A stretch of DNA of 45,004 nucleotides from a virus: positions 1 to 45,004 of the IMG/VR virus record IMGVR_UViG_3300036846_000873, one strand, 5' to 3'. Shown here piece after piece: positions 5,339 through 12,913 of the stretch (positions within the stretch are counted from its first letter, which is position 1; each line of letters begins with the position of its first letter). The notes beneath the pieces were generated by a model, which did not search any database, was not told the origin of the DNA, and saw nothing but the letters and a program-made list of their open reading frames with translations. The position numbers and the translations under genes are program-made.

Positions 5339-6022
5339 CTATTCGGCCGCTTCGTCTTCGTCGTCGAACATCGACTCGGCCAATTCATCGGCTGGGACGG
5401 GTGTTGCGAGACGTGCTTCCTGTTCCGCTTTTTCGCGGGCCACTTCGGCGGTTGCCCACGTGCGGACTTCGTTGTTGGGGTCAGATGCGATCATGTTGGA
5501 CACCATTTGACCCAACGTCTTGCCGTCCTTGGTTAGGACAGTCTTCGCGGTGTTCGCGTTGAATTCACGCGGGAAGTCGCGTGCGCGTCGCTGTGCTCCT
5601 TCGTCGTTGGGAGCCGACTCCGCTTTGCGGATTGCCATGCCCAAGAGCCGTTCATGCATTCTGAATTGCATTTTGGCTGTGACGGGATCTACAACCACTT
5701 GGGTTGATGTACCACGCGACTTGCCAAACGAGCCGTCAAGGATACGATTGCGGAAAGACATGCGGTGATCGTGCAAGAACTGCACGTAGTTAAAATCCGC
5801 ATTGCCTTCCTGCGTCGCTTTCGTTTCCATGCGGCCGCAAGCGGAAATGGTCTCGTTGTTGTAAAGATGTGCGACCGCGCGAGTAAGCAATTCGTTCGTC
5901 ACATCTTTGGAGACCGAGTCCATGTCGATTGCGTAGTCAGCGCGAACGATGCCATCGGGCAATTCCGCGAAACGTGACGCGTCTTTGCGGTTGGACTCGC
6001 GCCATGTGATGATGTTGGTCAT
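5339..6022 (-). CDS. hypothetical protein with acidic tail (227 aa)
   Basis: The start at 6022 follows AAAGGG. The protein (MTNIITWRESNRKDASRFAE...) has an N-terminal region with NNETISACGRMETKATQEG, a basic middle (RRARDFPREF) and a long helical region, and ends with a strongly acidic tail (ESMFDDEDEAAE). Acidic C-termini occur in single-strand DNA-binding proteins, but no OB-fold signature is seen. No family is recognised. It is the first and largest gene of the three-gene minus cluster, next to the divergent non-coding region. Confidence 0.75.
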   Translation of the reverse strand: MTNIITWRESNRKDASRFAELPDGIVRADYAIDMDSVSKDVTNELLTRAVAHLYNNETISACGRMETKATQEGNADFNYVQFLHDHRMSFRNRILDGSFGKSRGTSTQVVVDPVTAKMQFRMHERLLGMAIRKAESAPNDEGAQRRARDFPREFNANTAKTVLTKDGKTLGQMVSNMIASDPNNEVRTWATAEVAREKAEQEARLATPVPADELAESMFDDEDEAAE

Positions 6023-6600
6023 TGTTTACCCTTTCAGATTTACCATGCCTGAAGGCGAATGCCTGCATTTAACATGGTTGCTATTCGGACCTTGCTTAAG
6101 GGTCAGAGTTCGATGCGCCTTTCGGCCGCCCGCGATATCGTCGCGACTCGTTGGTGGCGTCTTGCGTTTGCTTTCCGTTGGGCGACTCCGTGTTTGCTAT
6201 CAACAAAGTAAATATTGACCTTTACCGCACGATTTAACCACACATTTTTTAGTTGTGTGTCTGATCCATGGCCCATCATAGGTTGTGGTAGAGCTTGACC
6301 CGAGTCGTGCACGCGTGGGTTGTGGTGGAGTAGATGGTGGCTGACTCGTGTGTTGGTTGTACTCCACCATAGGTTGCAGGAAGCCGGGGGACTGGCCTGA
6401 GGGTCCGGTGGAGTCCCTTAAGGGGGGTAGGGGGGTCGAACCCAACTGGCACAGTTGCCCCAAACACTCTCCACACCACTCTTTACCCATCTCAGTATTT
6501 TTCCTCCTAACTCGGAACAAATTTCTCTATTTTTTTCCTAGGATCGTTATATTTCCCCCGCTATAACGCTTTCTACTCTTTACTTCCATGCCCATCCTTT
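6023..6600. other. divergent non-coding region
   Basis: This stretch separates leftward genes from the long rightward block and holds no convincing gene. It contains a perfect inverted repeat CGTTATA...TATAACG (6545-6551/6562-6568) just before the rightward block, and a 9-bp stem GGTGGAGTA/TACTCCACC (6324-6332/6360-6368). No strong consensus promoter is seen, although rightward transcription must begin about here. A sequence with a partial T-arm look near 6440 does not fold as a tRNA. Confidence 0.5.
6545..6568. promoter_or_regulatory. operator-like palindrome before the late block
   Basis: CGTTATA and TATAACG are perfect 7-bp inverted repeats separated by 10 nt of mostly C. Arms of this size, one DNA turn apart, suit a dimeric regulator. 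It lies about 33 nt before the first rightward gene. The role is inferred. Confidence 0.4.
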
Positions 6601-7545
6601 TTGTATCCCCTACTGGCCCATGTTGACATATCATCGCGGCGGTCGCATCATCGTGGAGCGGCCTCTCGCCCTGCTTTGGAGCATTTCTTGGACCAGTTTG
6701 ACCTGCCGGGTTCACCCGATAACCCGCTGAGACCGAAACCGGGCTCGCAATGGAAGACACCTGCGCCGAGGATTGAAAATGGGGTGGAGGTGCCAAGGGG
6801 TGCGTTCTATGAACCACCCTCTCTTCATGATGCTCAAGCGGCGAAGCCGCTAACTGCCGATGCAACCGATTCGGTCCAGGCCCTTGATTTGGGGGCGATT
6901 GCCCTAGGTCCTGCTCGCGGCGGGAAGAGACCTCGGAAGAAGCAGGTGATTTGGGAAGTTATCCGGAGCCTCACCCCTGACGATTTCTCCCTTTTGAATA
7001 CAACCTTGCCTTCGCCTCGAGCGAGCCTCGTTCAGATCCGGCATAGCCATCACCAGTTGGCGCAGCTCCTCTCCGAGGGAAGACAGCAGTCCGAAGCGGC
7101 CCTCTTAACCGGGTATTCCCCCACATATGTCTCTGTCCTCAAGGATGACCCGTCTTTCCAAGAGTTGGTTGCGTATTATGCCGCGCAACAGGAGTTAGTC
7201 TACGTCGATGTGCTTGAACGGATGAAGAGCCTGGGGCTGTCGACGGTTGATGAATTGCAGAATAGGCTTGAAGAGGACTCCACGCAATTCACCAATCGGG
7301 AGTTGCTGGATCAGGTTGAGATGATGTTGGTGAAGCCGATGGTGGCAACCCGTGGGGGTATCCTCCCTGGGCATGCTGCGCCATCAGGGAGTGGGGTGTC
7401 GGTGAACGTCAATTTCATCGGGCAGTCCTCTCCGCAAGCTCAACCAGATGGCCTTCAAAATCAGCGGCCTCAAGGATTGCAGCAGCCAGGGCATCCAGTT
7501 GAGCCGTTCACCATCATTGATGTGAAGGCGGAGGATATATCTTGA
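6601..7545 (+). CDS. probable terminase small subunit
   Basis: The C-terminal two-thirds looks like a small terminase: a helix-turn-helix (LLSEGRQQSEAALLTGYSPTYVSVLKDDP, from about residue 160), then a long oligomerisation helix (FQELVAYYAAQQELVYVDVLERM). The last 60 residues are Gly/Pro/Gln-rich. Small terminases recognise the packaging site and regulate the large subunit. At 314 aa it is long for the family, because of a disordered basic N-terminus. The start is uncertain: the frame opens with TTG at 6601 and no Shine-Dalgarno is visible; a TTG at 6676 is an alternative. The large subunit lies 4 kb downstream, an unusual gap. Confidence 0.65.
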   Translation: MYPLLAHVDISSRRSHHRGAASRPALEHFLDQFDLPGSPDNPLRPKPGSQWKTPAPRIENGVEVPRGAFYEPPSLHDAQAAKPLTADATDSVQALDLGAIALGPARGGKRPRKKQVIWEVIRSLTPDDFSLLNTTLPSPRASLVQIRHSHHQLAQLLSEGRQQSEAALLTGYSPTYVSVLKDDPSFQELVAYYAAQQELVYVDVLERMKSLGLSTVDELQNRLEEDSTQFTNRELLDQVEMMLVKPMVATRGGILPGHAAPSGSGVSVNVNFIGQSSPQAQPDGLQNQRPQGLQQPGHPVEPFTIIDVKAEDIS

Positions 7546-7657
7546 AAAGGGCCGCGGCGCCGCAAGGCGCCGCTGTACACTGGGTGACACTCTCTTCGTC
7601 CCTAGCGGGACTCATCGAATGACTCGAAGTTCTTTCCTTCGGAGAAGAGTGCTTTGA

Positions 7658-7930
7658 ATGACCGGGACACCTCCCACCCCTGCATCCCCTAGAGGTGGGA
7701 ATAACGGAGGCAGCCTTAATGGAGGCAAGGGTGTGGTTGCTGGAGCGCTGGACCTTTCAAAGTCCCTTGTGGGTGCCCTGCCTCCGGCTTTTTTGCTCCT
7801 CCTCCTTCTCAATGCGGCGTTTGTGGGACTTTTGGTTTGGTTTCTGGGGGACCAGTTGGAGCAGAGGGATAAGATGGCACAAGCTCTTTTCGACCGGTGT
7901 ATGGCGATTGCACTGGGGAAAACCCCATGA
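7658..7930 (+). CDS. single-span membrane protein, holin candidate (90 aa)
   Basis: A Gly/Pro-rich N-terminus (MTGTPPTPASPRGGNNGGSL) is followed by one strongly hydrophobic helix at about residues 40-64 (ALPPAFLLLLLLNAAFVGLL) and a charged helical tail (LGDQLEQRDKMAQALFDR). GGAG lies upstream. The plan fits a class III-like holin or another small phage membrane protein. It sits just before a nuclease-like gene rather than a lysin, so the holin call is tentative. Confidence 0.7.
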   Translation: MTGTPPTPASPRGGNNGGSLNGGKGVVAGALDLSKSLVGALPPAFLLLLLLNAAFVGLLVWFLGDQLEQRDKMAQALFDRCMAIALGKTP

Positions 7931-7963
7931 TTTGTTCTTCCAGCGCCGTTCGGGACGCTTTGA

Positions 7964-8557
7964 ATGATTGAAGATCTCCAGCCGGCAAAGCCGTTCCGAA
8001 GCCTCTTAGGCCTTAAAAGGGCCGCTCTTCTCCCCTCTCGTCCTGCTTGCATCCCGCCCTCTCGCCCTCGCGGGGCGAAAGCCGCCGGCCTCCGCTTTGA
8101 GAGGGCCTTGGCTTCTTCCCTCAAGGGCTGTCTTCATGGGGCTTGGTTTGAATTTGAAGATTTGAACGGGTTTGGGTACTGTCAGACGGATATAATTATG
8201 CCTTTCTTGCCGCATTTCTTGGCTGTCATTGAGGTGAAATACACTTTCGTACCTGGGGCGCATTCGAAGTTGGCGAATCTTTATTTGCCTATAGCCGAGA
8301 AGGCGTTTGGAGCACCTGCTGTTGGGGTTGTCGTGGTGAAGAACCTTGATCCTCGTTTTAGAAGGGGCCGGATTTATACAAACTTGTGGAATGCAGCAAT
8401 GGCTTCTAGGGATACAGGGTATCCAACCTTGATCCAGTGGGCAGGACAGGCTCTCCTTAATGAGACGCAGCGGGCGAAGCCATTCGGGACGTCAGAAGCG
8501 ACGCCACCTGCTGCATTATTTGCATCTGAGAGACCGACCGAAGGGAGGGTTCTATGA
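7964..8557 (+). CDS. PD-(D/E)XK nuclease-like protein (197 aa)
   Basis: After a basic N-terminal extension the core reads LRFERAL (E47), then GYCQTDIIM (D76), then AVIEVKYTF (E90, K92). An upstream Glu, an Asp after a strand, and ExK on the next strand are the catalytic layout of PD-(D/E)XK nucleases, which bind Mg2+ and cut DNA. Phages use such enzymes as resolvases or in DNA processing. The neighbours are packaging-associated genes, so a role in trimming branched DNA before packaging is plausible. The exact subfamily is not determined. The gene overlaps the next start (ATGA). Confidence 0.7.
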   Translation: MIEDLQPAKPFRSLLGLKRAALLPSRPACIPPSRPRGAKAAGLRFERALASSLKGCLHGAWFEFEDLNGFGYCQTDIIMPFLPHFLAVIEVKYTFVPGAHSKLANLYLPIAEKAFGAPAVGVVVVKNLDPRFRRGRIYTNLWNAAMASRDTGYPTLIQWAGQALLNETQRAKPFGTSEATPPAALFASERPTEGRVL

Positions 8558-8805
8558 AGACAAAGGACGACGGGAGGTATGGGCCTTGGGAACCGATGCA
8601 AGGGGCTCGTGGGCGGGCTGAGGCGATCCAGAAGGAGCAAAGCATGGCCCCCAGCGCTGATAAGGCCAATGCGAACTATAAGAAGGCCGTTCGGAACCCT
8701 GGGTATACCAAGCCGGAATCAATCCGGCGGTCGCGGAATATGGCAAGACGCGGTCTTACAAAAGGAAGCAACCCGGATACGCCGGATAGGTCGTCTCCTT
8801 TCTGA
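8554..8805 (+). CDS. basic hypothetical protein (83 aa)
   Basis: The protein begins MKTKDDGRYGPWEPMQGARG and is rich in Arg, Lys, Asn, Pro and Gly, with a basic segment PESIRRSRNMARRGLTKGSN. It is probably unstructured and nucleic-acid binding, or a minor virion component. Translational coupling to the nuclease gene through the ATGA overlap supports it being real. No family is recognised. Confidence 0.6.
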   Translation: MKTKDDGRYGPWEPMQGARGRAEAIQKEQSMAPSADKANANYKKAVRNPGYTKPESIRRSRNMARRGLTKGSNPDTPDRSSPF

Positions 8806-8810
8806 CGGTA

Positions 8811-8861
8811 GGTGGTAGGGTCCAGTCCTCATTCAAGGTGGTAGGGTCCAGGCCACATTCA
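8811..8861 (+). repeat. tandem 25-bp direct repeat
   Basis: GGTGGTAGGGTCCAG begins each unit (8811-8835 and 8837-8861), and the whole 25-nt units match at 22 positions. They fill most of the gap between two genes. They could be protein-binding sites, for example for the packaging machinery, or a simple duplication. Confidence 0.7.
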
Positions 8862-8879
8862 GGGCCAAGGGAGGGCAAG

Positions 8880-9038
8880 ATGGTGATTGAGATCCTGCTG
8901 GTGGTTGACCTCTTCTTGTGGTTTCTTTCCCTCTTACCAGTGCCGCAGATAACACCTTTCTCTTGGGCATCTAGCTGGCTGGCGTGGATCGCAGTCACCC
9001 TCCTCTCTCTTTTCCTCTTTGTACCGGGGATGAGGTGA
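8880..9038 (+). CDS. two-span membrane micro-protein (52 aa)
   Basis: The ATG at 8880 follows GGGAGGG. The protein is almost entirely two hydrophobic helices, MVIEILLVVDLFLWFLSLL and WLAWIAVTLLSLFLFV, joined by PVPQITPFSWASS. It ends in TGATG overlap with the HAD gene. The length and topology suit a small class II holin or another membrane modulator; no signature decides this. Confidence 0.65.
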   Translation: MVIEILLVVDLFLWFLSLLPVPQITPFSWASSWLAWIAVTLLSLFLFVPGMR

Positions 9039-9508
9039 TGGCCCTTCATAAGAAGACCCTTTGCTTGGACTTTGATGGGGTTATCCATTCCTATTCCTCT
9101 GGCTGGAAAGGCCATGCTGCTGTTGATGACCCTCCTGTGCCTGGTGCTATTGCATTCCTCTATGACGCTCTGAAGACTTTTAAGGTGGCTATCTATTCCA
9201 GCCGGTCCTCGACGGAGGGTGGGATTGCTGCGATGCAGCACTATATTGCGAAGCATGCGGGGGAGGCTGGGTTCGATTATGGGCAGCCCTGGTGGTTGCA
9301 GCTGGAGTGGCCGGTGAATAAGCCAGCAGCACATGTTACGCTGGATGATAGGGCTATTCAATTTAATGGGGCCTGGCCCTCTATGATTTCTTTGGTCAAT
9401 TTTAAGCCCTGGTTTGAACTCGAGAAGAGGGTTGAAGAGGTGTTTAGTTTGCCAGAGGAGAGCCTCCTCCCTCTCTTCAAGAAGTCTTTTACTAAGGAGG
9501 GGGATTAG
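9038..9508 (+). CDS. HAD-superfamily phosphatase-like protein (156 aa)
   Basis: I start at 9038 (MALHKKTLCLDFDGVIHSYS) because the ATG overlaps the upstream stop; a longer frame from 8984 would lie under the membrane gene. Motif I DFDGV is at residues 11-15 with nucleophile D11, motif II YSSRSS is at about 64-69, and motif IV VTLDDRAIQF is near 105. HAD proteins use the first Asp to form a phosphoaspartate; phage members may act on nucleotides or polynucleotide ends. No kinase domain is attached. The substrate is unknown. Confidence 0.8.
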   Translation: MALHKKTLCLDFDGVIHSYSSGWKGHAAVDDPPVPGAIAFLYDALKTFKVAIYSSRSSTEGGIAAMQHYIAKHAGEAGFDYGQPWWLQLEWPVNKPAAHVTLDDRAIQFNGAWPSMISLVNFKPWFELEKRVEEVFSLPEESLLPLFKKSFTKEGD

Positions 9509-9511
9509 GCG

Positions 9512-9598
9512 ATGGTCAAGGCGATGGTCAATAGTGGGCAGCCGGCGAAGCCGGCACCTGCCGAATGGCGCCGAATGCATGAAAGTCACTCAACCTGA
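9512..9598 (+). CDS. possible 28-aa peptide
   Basis: An ATG at 9512 follows a strong AAGGAGGGGG (within the end of the HAD gene) and opens MVKAMVNSGQPAKPAPAEWR, ending RMHESHST. The DNA includes a perfect GCCGGC-GAA-GCCGGC hairpin at 9541-9555. The ribosome site is good, but the peptide is short and low in complexity, so it may not be a real gene. Confidence 0.3.
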   Translation: MVKAMVNSGQPAKPAPAEWRRMHESHST

Positions 9599-9628
9599 GC
9601 GACTGTAAGGAGCGAAGAGGAGCAAGAT

Positions 9629-9874
9629 ATGACAGCGGGTAAAGGTGGGATGGGTGGGGAAAGTCCTCCGTGGAATCCTCCGCCTCCAAGGACTCCGCCC
9701 ATCTCTCAGCATCAGCCAAGTGTGGGGACTGATACATTGGGTGCTGGGGTTGCACATCTCCATCATGAGCACCCACATCATGTGCAGGGGGAGGGCCTTC
9801 AACATATGGGGGCTGATGCGATTCATCACCCAGTTGGGCGGCCTGGCTCGGTCTATAAGGGCAAGATGAGGTAG
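9629..9874 (+). CDS. Gly/Pro/His-rich hypothetical protein (81 aa)
   Basis: AGAGGAG precedes the ATG. The sequence (MTAGKGGMGGESPPWNPPPP...) has a disordered proline-rich start and a histidine-rich segment (HLHHEHPHHVQGEGLQHMG), which might bind a metal. It has no recognisable domain. It is probably a minor structural or accessory protein. Confidence 0.55.
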   Translation: MTAGKGGMGGESPPWNPPPPRTPPISQHQPSVGTDTLGAGVAHLHHEHPHHVQGEGLQHMGADAIHHPVGRPGSVYKGKMR

Positions 9875-9966
9875 CTTGCTCCTGGGGAAGCTTGGAGGGT
9901 TCCTCTTGTGTGTGGTGAACACTCCAAGCCGACCCGGCTCTGGATTAAGGCCCTGCGAACCCGACC

Positions 9967-9987
9967 TTTGAAATTCAAACGGTGGGT
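9967..9987 (+). repeat. 21-bp dispersed repeat, copy 1
   Basis: This is an exact copy of the dispersed 21-mer that starts TTTGAAATTCAAACGGTGGG. It ends 24 nt before the ATG of the gene at 10012. The left half is a palindrome (TTTGAA-TTCAAA with one extra central A). It could serve as an operator or promoter part. Confidence 0.8.
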
Positions 9988-10011
9988 GGGTGACATGATA
10001 AGGAGAGTAGG

Positions 10012-10371
10012 ATGGCAGATGAACCAACAATGAAGAGGGCGCTTGATTGGGAGCGGCCTGATCCGGCGCGGTTGAATGACACAGCGGCGCTGGTGCGGAA
10101 GGGCACCTATAATTACCAGCTTGAGACTAGGGCGGGATGCAAGTCCGATTGCGAATACCCTTGGAATGCGGAGAATACGTTTAATAAGAGGATGCTTCCT
10201 GCGGCTGGGGTATGCGGGCCGTATGGGGCTGGCTCGGTGATTGCGGTGCGGACTCCCAAGGGAGGGAATGGAGGGGGCGGGGCTGATAGGAATACAAGGG
10301 TGCCGGGGAACGGGAATAGTTTGGCTGGTGGGATTGGGGAAGTGAGGAGAAGTGGAAGGGATCACCCCTAA
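10012..10371 (+). CDS. hypothetical protein (119 aa)
   Basis: AAGGAGA precedes the ATG. The protein (MADEPTMKRALDWERPDPAR...) has two cysteines in CKSDCEYPW, one in AAGVCGPYG, and a Gly-rich C-terminus. No family is recognised. It follows copy 1 of the 21-bp repeat and may begin a transcription unit. Its place ahead of the terminase suggests a packaging or virion accessory role, which is only inferred. Confidence 0.65.
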   Translation: MADEPTMKRALDWERPDPARLNDTAALVRKGTYNYQLETRAGCKSDCEYPWNAENTFNKRMLPAAGVCGPYGAGSVIAVRTPKGGNGGGGADRNTRVPGNGNSLAGGIGEVRRSGRDHP

Positions 10372-10411
10372 GCTTCTTCTTTGACTTGGGTAAATAAAGG
10401 AGGCTAGGATT

Positions 10412-10897
10412 ATGAGAACTCTAAATGAACTCATGAATGAGGCAAGACGTTCTTTTGAAAGTACTCATTGGGAGTTTGTCGATGGTTATTATGTTAAGAC
10501 GTTTAATGATGGGACTGTTATAAGTAGGCATAGATATATAGCTGAAAAAGTATTGGGCAAACCTCTGCCTGTTGGATCGGAGGTGCATCACGTGAATGGG
10601 AATGGATTTGATAATAGACATTGGAATTTAGTTGTTTGTCAGGATTATAACTATCATATGCTTCTACATGAGAGGACAAAGCAAATATTTGGAGAGCATT
10701 GGACTTATTATAAGCTTAAAGAAGCTAGCTGGGATTGGCGAGAGGGCCGTAAAGCCAAGACTGAGGGCAGAGAACCCCTGCCGTACAGGGACCATGTAAA
10801 TCAGCTAAAAGCTGCGAGCATGCTTGCTATGTTGCAAGAGCAGGAATGGTGGAATAAGCAGTGGGAAGGGACTCCATTGGGAATGTGGAGGTTGTGA
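10412..10897 (+). CDS. HNH homing endonuclease (161 aa)
   Basis: The HNH core is clear at about residues 57-74: EVHHVNGNGFDNRHWNLVV, with paired His, a central Asn and a final Asn. The N-terminal part (SRHRYIAEKVLGKPLPVGS) is typical of phage HNH_3-type enzymes. These free-standing nucleases cut DNA and spread their own gene between phages. AAAGGAGG is found upstream of the ATG. The AT-rich composition differs from the neighbours, which suggests transfer. It differs in sequence from the two AP2-type HNH genes flanking the coat gene. Confidence 0.9.
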   Translation: MRTLNELMNEARRSFESTHWEFVDGYYVKTFNDGTVISRHRYIAEKVLGKPLPVGSEVHHVNGNGFDNRHWNLVVCQDYNYHMLLHERTKQIFGEHWTYYKLKEASWDWREGRKAKTEGREPLPYRDHVNQLKAASMLAMLQEQEWWNKQWEGTPLGMWRL

Positions 10898-11076
10898 TGG
10901 CTGACACGAAGAAGACAGGGACTTTCAGGGGGAAGAGTAACAGGTTGGGGATGGGTGGCAGAGCGGCTCAGCTGAAGGCGAAGGGGGTGCCAGAGGGCGT
11001 CATTGGGGAGATTGCGAGGAAGAAGGGTGCGGCTCCTGGTGGACCGAATTATAGGGGTGGGAGTGGGAAGAAATGA
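10897..11076 (+). CDS. small basic protein (59 aa)
   Basis: The ATG at 10897 overlaps the HNH stop (TGATG) and is preceded by GGAGG. The sequence begins MADTKKTGTFRGKSNRLGMG and is rich in Lys, Arg and Gly, with a central helix (RAAQLKAKGVPEGVIGEIAR). It looks like a small nucleic-acid-binding or virion-associated protein. No family is recognised. The stop overlaps the next start (ATGA). Confidence 0.65.
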   Translation: MADTKKTGTFRGKSNRLGMGGRAAQLKAKGVPEGVIGEIARKKGAAPGGPNYRGGSGKK

Positions 11077-11441
11077 AGCTGTATGTCGTGGCTGATGTGC
11101 CAGACAGGTGGGCTCTGCTTTGGCTGAATCACATGCAGAATTTTGACACATTGTATAAGGGATGTCATTTTGAGCTTATGAAGGATTTGCCTCATATTGC
11201 TTTGATGGATGCTATAGAGGTGTTGAGAGATACGACTGTTGAAGAGCTTATGCGAATGCTGAATATAGATCCTTCTGTATCGCTCCATAATTTGATACGA
11301 AATCTTGTGGATAATAGGAGGAACAGGGTTGTTGAAAGTGATGATGGGATTGAAAGCATTGAAAGTATTAGGAGCAAGATGGAGTTGAAAGAGAAGTACG
11401 GAGATGAAGGAGTCAATTTGAAGGCGATAGCTGTGAGATAA
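11073..11441 (+). CDS. hypothetical helical protein (122 aa)
   Basis: The protein (MKLYVVADVPDRWALLWLNH...) starts with a short strand and a helix and continues mostly helical, with an acidic and serine-rich stretch ESDDGIESIESIRSKMELKE near the end. It lies just before the large terminase. No family is recognised. Confidence 0.65.
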   Translation: MKLYVVADVPDRWALLWLNHMQNFDTLYKGCHFELMKDLPHIALMDAIEVLRDTTVEELMRMLNIDPSVSLHNLIRNLVDNRRNRVVESDDGIESIESIRSKMELKEKYGDEGVNLKAIAVR

Positions 11442-11531
11442 GGAGGCTAGGGTTGAGTGTCACGCAGTGGGATGCGGGCTGTCGCTGGGAAACCCCAGCC
11501 CTTAAAGTGAGGCCGACCAAAGGGAGGACTC

Positions 11532-12872
11532 GTGGAAGTTAATGCCGATTTTCCAGCTGCCTTTCAGATCTTATTTGAACCAAGGCGGTATAAAATACTG
11601 TATGGCGGGAGAGGAGGAGGGCGAAGCTGGGCCTGTGCTAGAGCTTTGCTCCTTAAGGGTATTCAGAGTCCTATTCGGGTGCTATGTGCTAGAGAGCTGC
11701 AGAACTCAATTAGCGATTCGGTACATAGACTTTTATCCGACCAGATCAGTGGACTCGGGCTGGATCAGTATTACGAGGTTCAGAACGCAAGGATACTTGG
11801 TCAGAATGGAACCCAGTTCAGCTTCGAGGGTATCAAGAATAACGTTACTAAGATTAAAAGTTATGAGGGCATCGACTATTGTTGGGTGGAGGAAGCGCAT
11901 AAGGTGAGTCGGAACTCTTGGAGCATCCTCATTCCTACAGTCCGAAAGGAGGGGTCGGAGATTTGGATGACCTTTAACCCGGAGCTGGAGACGGATTACA
12001 CTTATAATAGGTTTGTGAAAGAGGCTGATGCCTCCCAGATGCTGGTCATTAAGACAACTTGGCGGGACAATCCATTCTTCCCCCAGGTTCTAATGCAAGA
12101 GATGGAGACGGAGAAGCAGAGGGACTATGACTCCTATTTAAATATATGGGAGGGGTTCTGCCGCCAGGTCCTCGAGGGGGCGGTTTATGCGAAGGAGCTG
12201 AGGAAGGCACAGGAAGAGGATAGGATAACTAAGGTGCCCTGGGTGAGAGAGGCGCCGGTTGATGTATTCTTTGATTTGGGGCGGGCTGATGCGACAGCGG
12301 TCTGGTTTGCGCAGAGGATCGCGATGCAGTATAGAATTATTGATTTCTATTCTGCTACTGGGGAAGACATCATCCATTATATTAAGTGGTTGCAGAATAG
12401 GGAATATATCTATGGGACTGTCTGGCTGCCACACGATGCGTATGCTAAGCAGCTGGGGACCCAACGATCCATTTATGAGCTTATAAAGCATCATGGCTTC
12501 AAGTGTCAGAAGGTGCCTAAGCTAAGCCTGGTTGATGGGATTAATGCGGCGAGGCTTATCTTCCCTAACTGCTGGTTTGATGAGGATAAATGCGAAGAAG
12601 GCATCCAAGCGTTGAGGCATTATAGATACCGGGTGATTGATAATCAATACTCGAATGAGCCCCTTCATGATTGGGCGTCGGATGCAGCGGATGCATTTCG
12701 CTATCTTGCTGTTGCATTCCGGGAGAGGAAGGAGAGTGTTGCAGCAAGTGTCCTTGAGAAGTTGACGGCGATTGCAACACAAGCTATGGCGAGGAAGCAG
12801 GATGAGATGAGTGAGGCTTGGGAGATGGGGGGAAGGGAGAGTAGAGGGAGAGGGACTAGCTGGATGAGGTAG
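11532..12872 (+). CDS. terL: terminase large subunit
   Basis: The motor ATPase domain shows Walker A YGGRGGGRS (residues 24-32), Walker B IDYCWVEEAH (113-122) and the coupling motif IWMTFNPE (about 145). The C-terminal RNase H-like nuclease shows VFFDLGRADATAVWF (about 247) and HDWASDAADAFRY (about 378), whose Asp residues bind metal. This matches PBSX-type large terminases, which pump and cut DNA during headful packaging. The GTG at 11532 is chosen for the upstream AAGGGAGG. The leader carries a 6-bp GCTGGG/CCCAGC hairpin (11484-11499). Confidence 0.95.
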   Translation: MEVNADFPAAFQILFEPRRYKILYGGRGGGRSWACARALLLKGIQSPIRVLCARELQNSISDSVHRLLSDQISGLGLDQYYEVQNARILGQNGTQFSFEGIKNNVTKIKSYEGIDYCWVEEAHKVSRNSWSILIPTVRKEGSEIWMTFNPELETDYTYNRFVKEADASQMLVIKTTWRDNPFFPQVLMQEMETEKQRDYDSYLNIWEGFCRQVLEGAVYAKELRKAQEEDRITKVPWVREAPVDVFFDLGRADATAVWFAQRIAMQYRIIDFYSATGEDIIHYIKWLQNREYIYGTVWLPHDAYAKQLGTQRSIYELIKHHGFKCQKVPKLSLVDGINAARLIFPNCWFDEDKCEEGIQALRHYRYRVIDNQYSNEPLHDWASDAADAFRYLAVAFRERKESVAASVLEKLTAIATQAMARKQDEMSEAWEMGGRESRGRGTSWMR

Positions 12873-12913
12873 CTATCCCTGGGGTGTCTGCGGACGACTG
12901 AAAGGAGGACGCA

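Noticed and set aside
6425-6460. tRNA-like GGGTTCGACC on the minus strand
   Set aside because: Only three T-stem pairs form, and no acceptor, D or anticodon arms can be drawn.
8756-9589. 277-aa minus-strand ORF opposite the HAD gene
   Set aside because: Antisense shadow of genes with clear motifs; no domain and no ribosome site.
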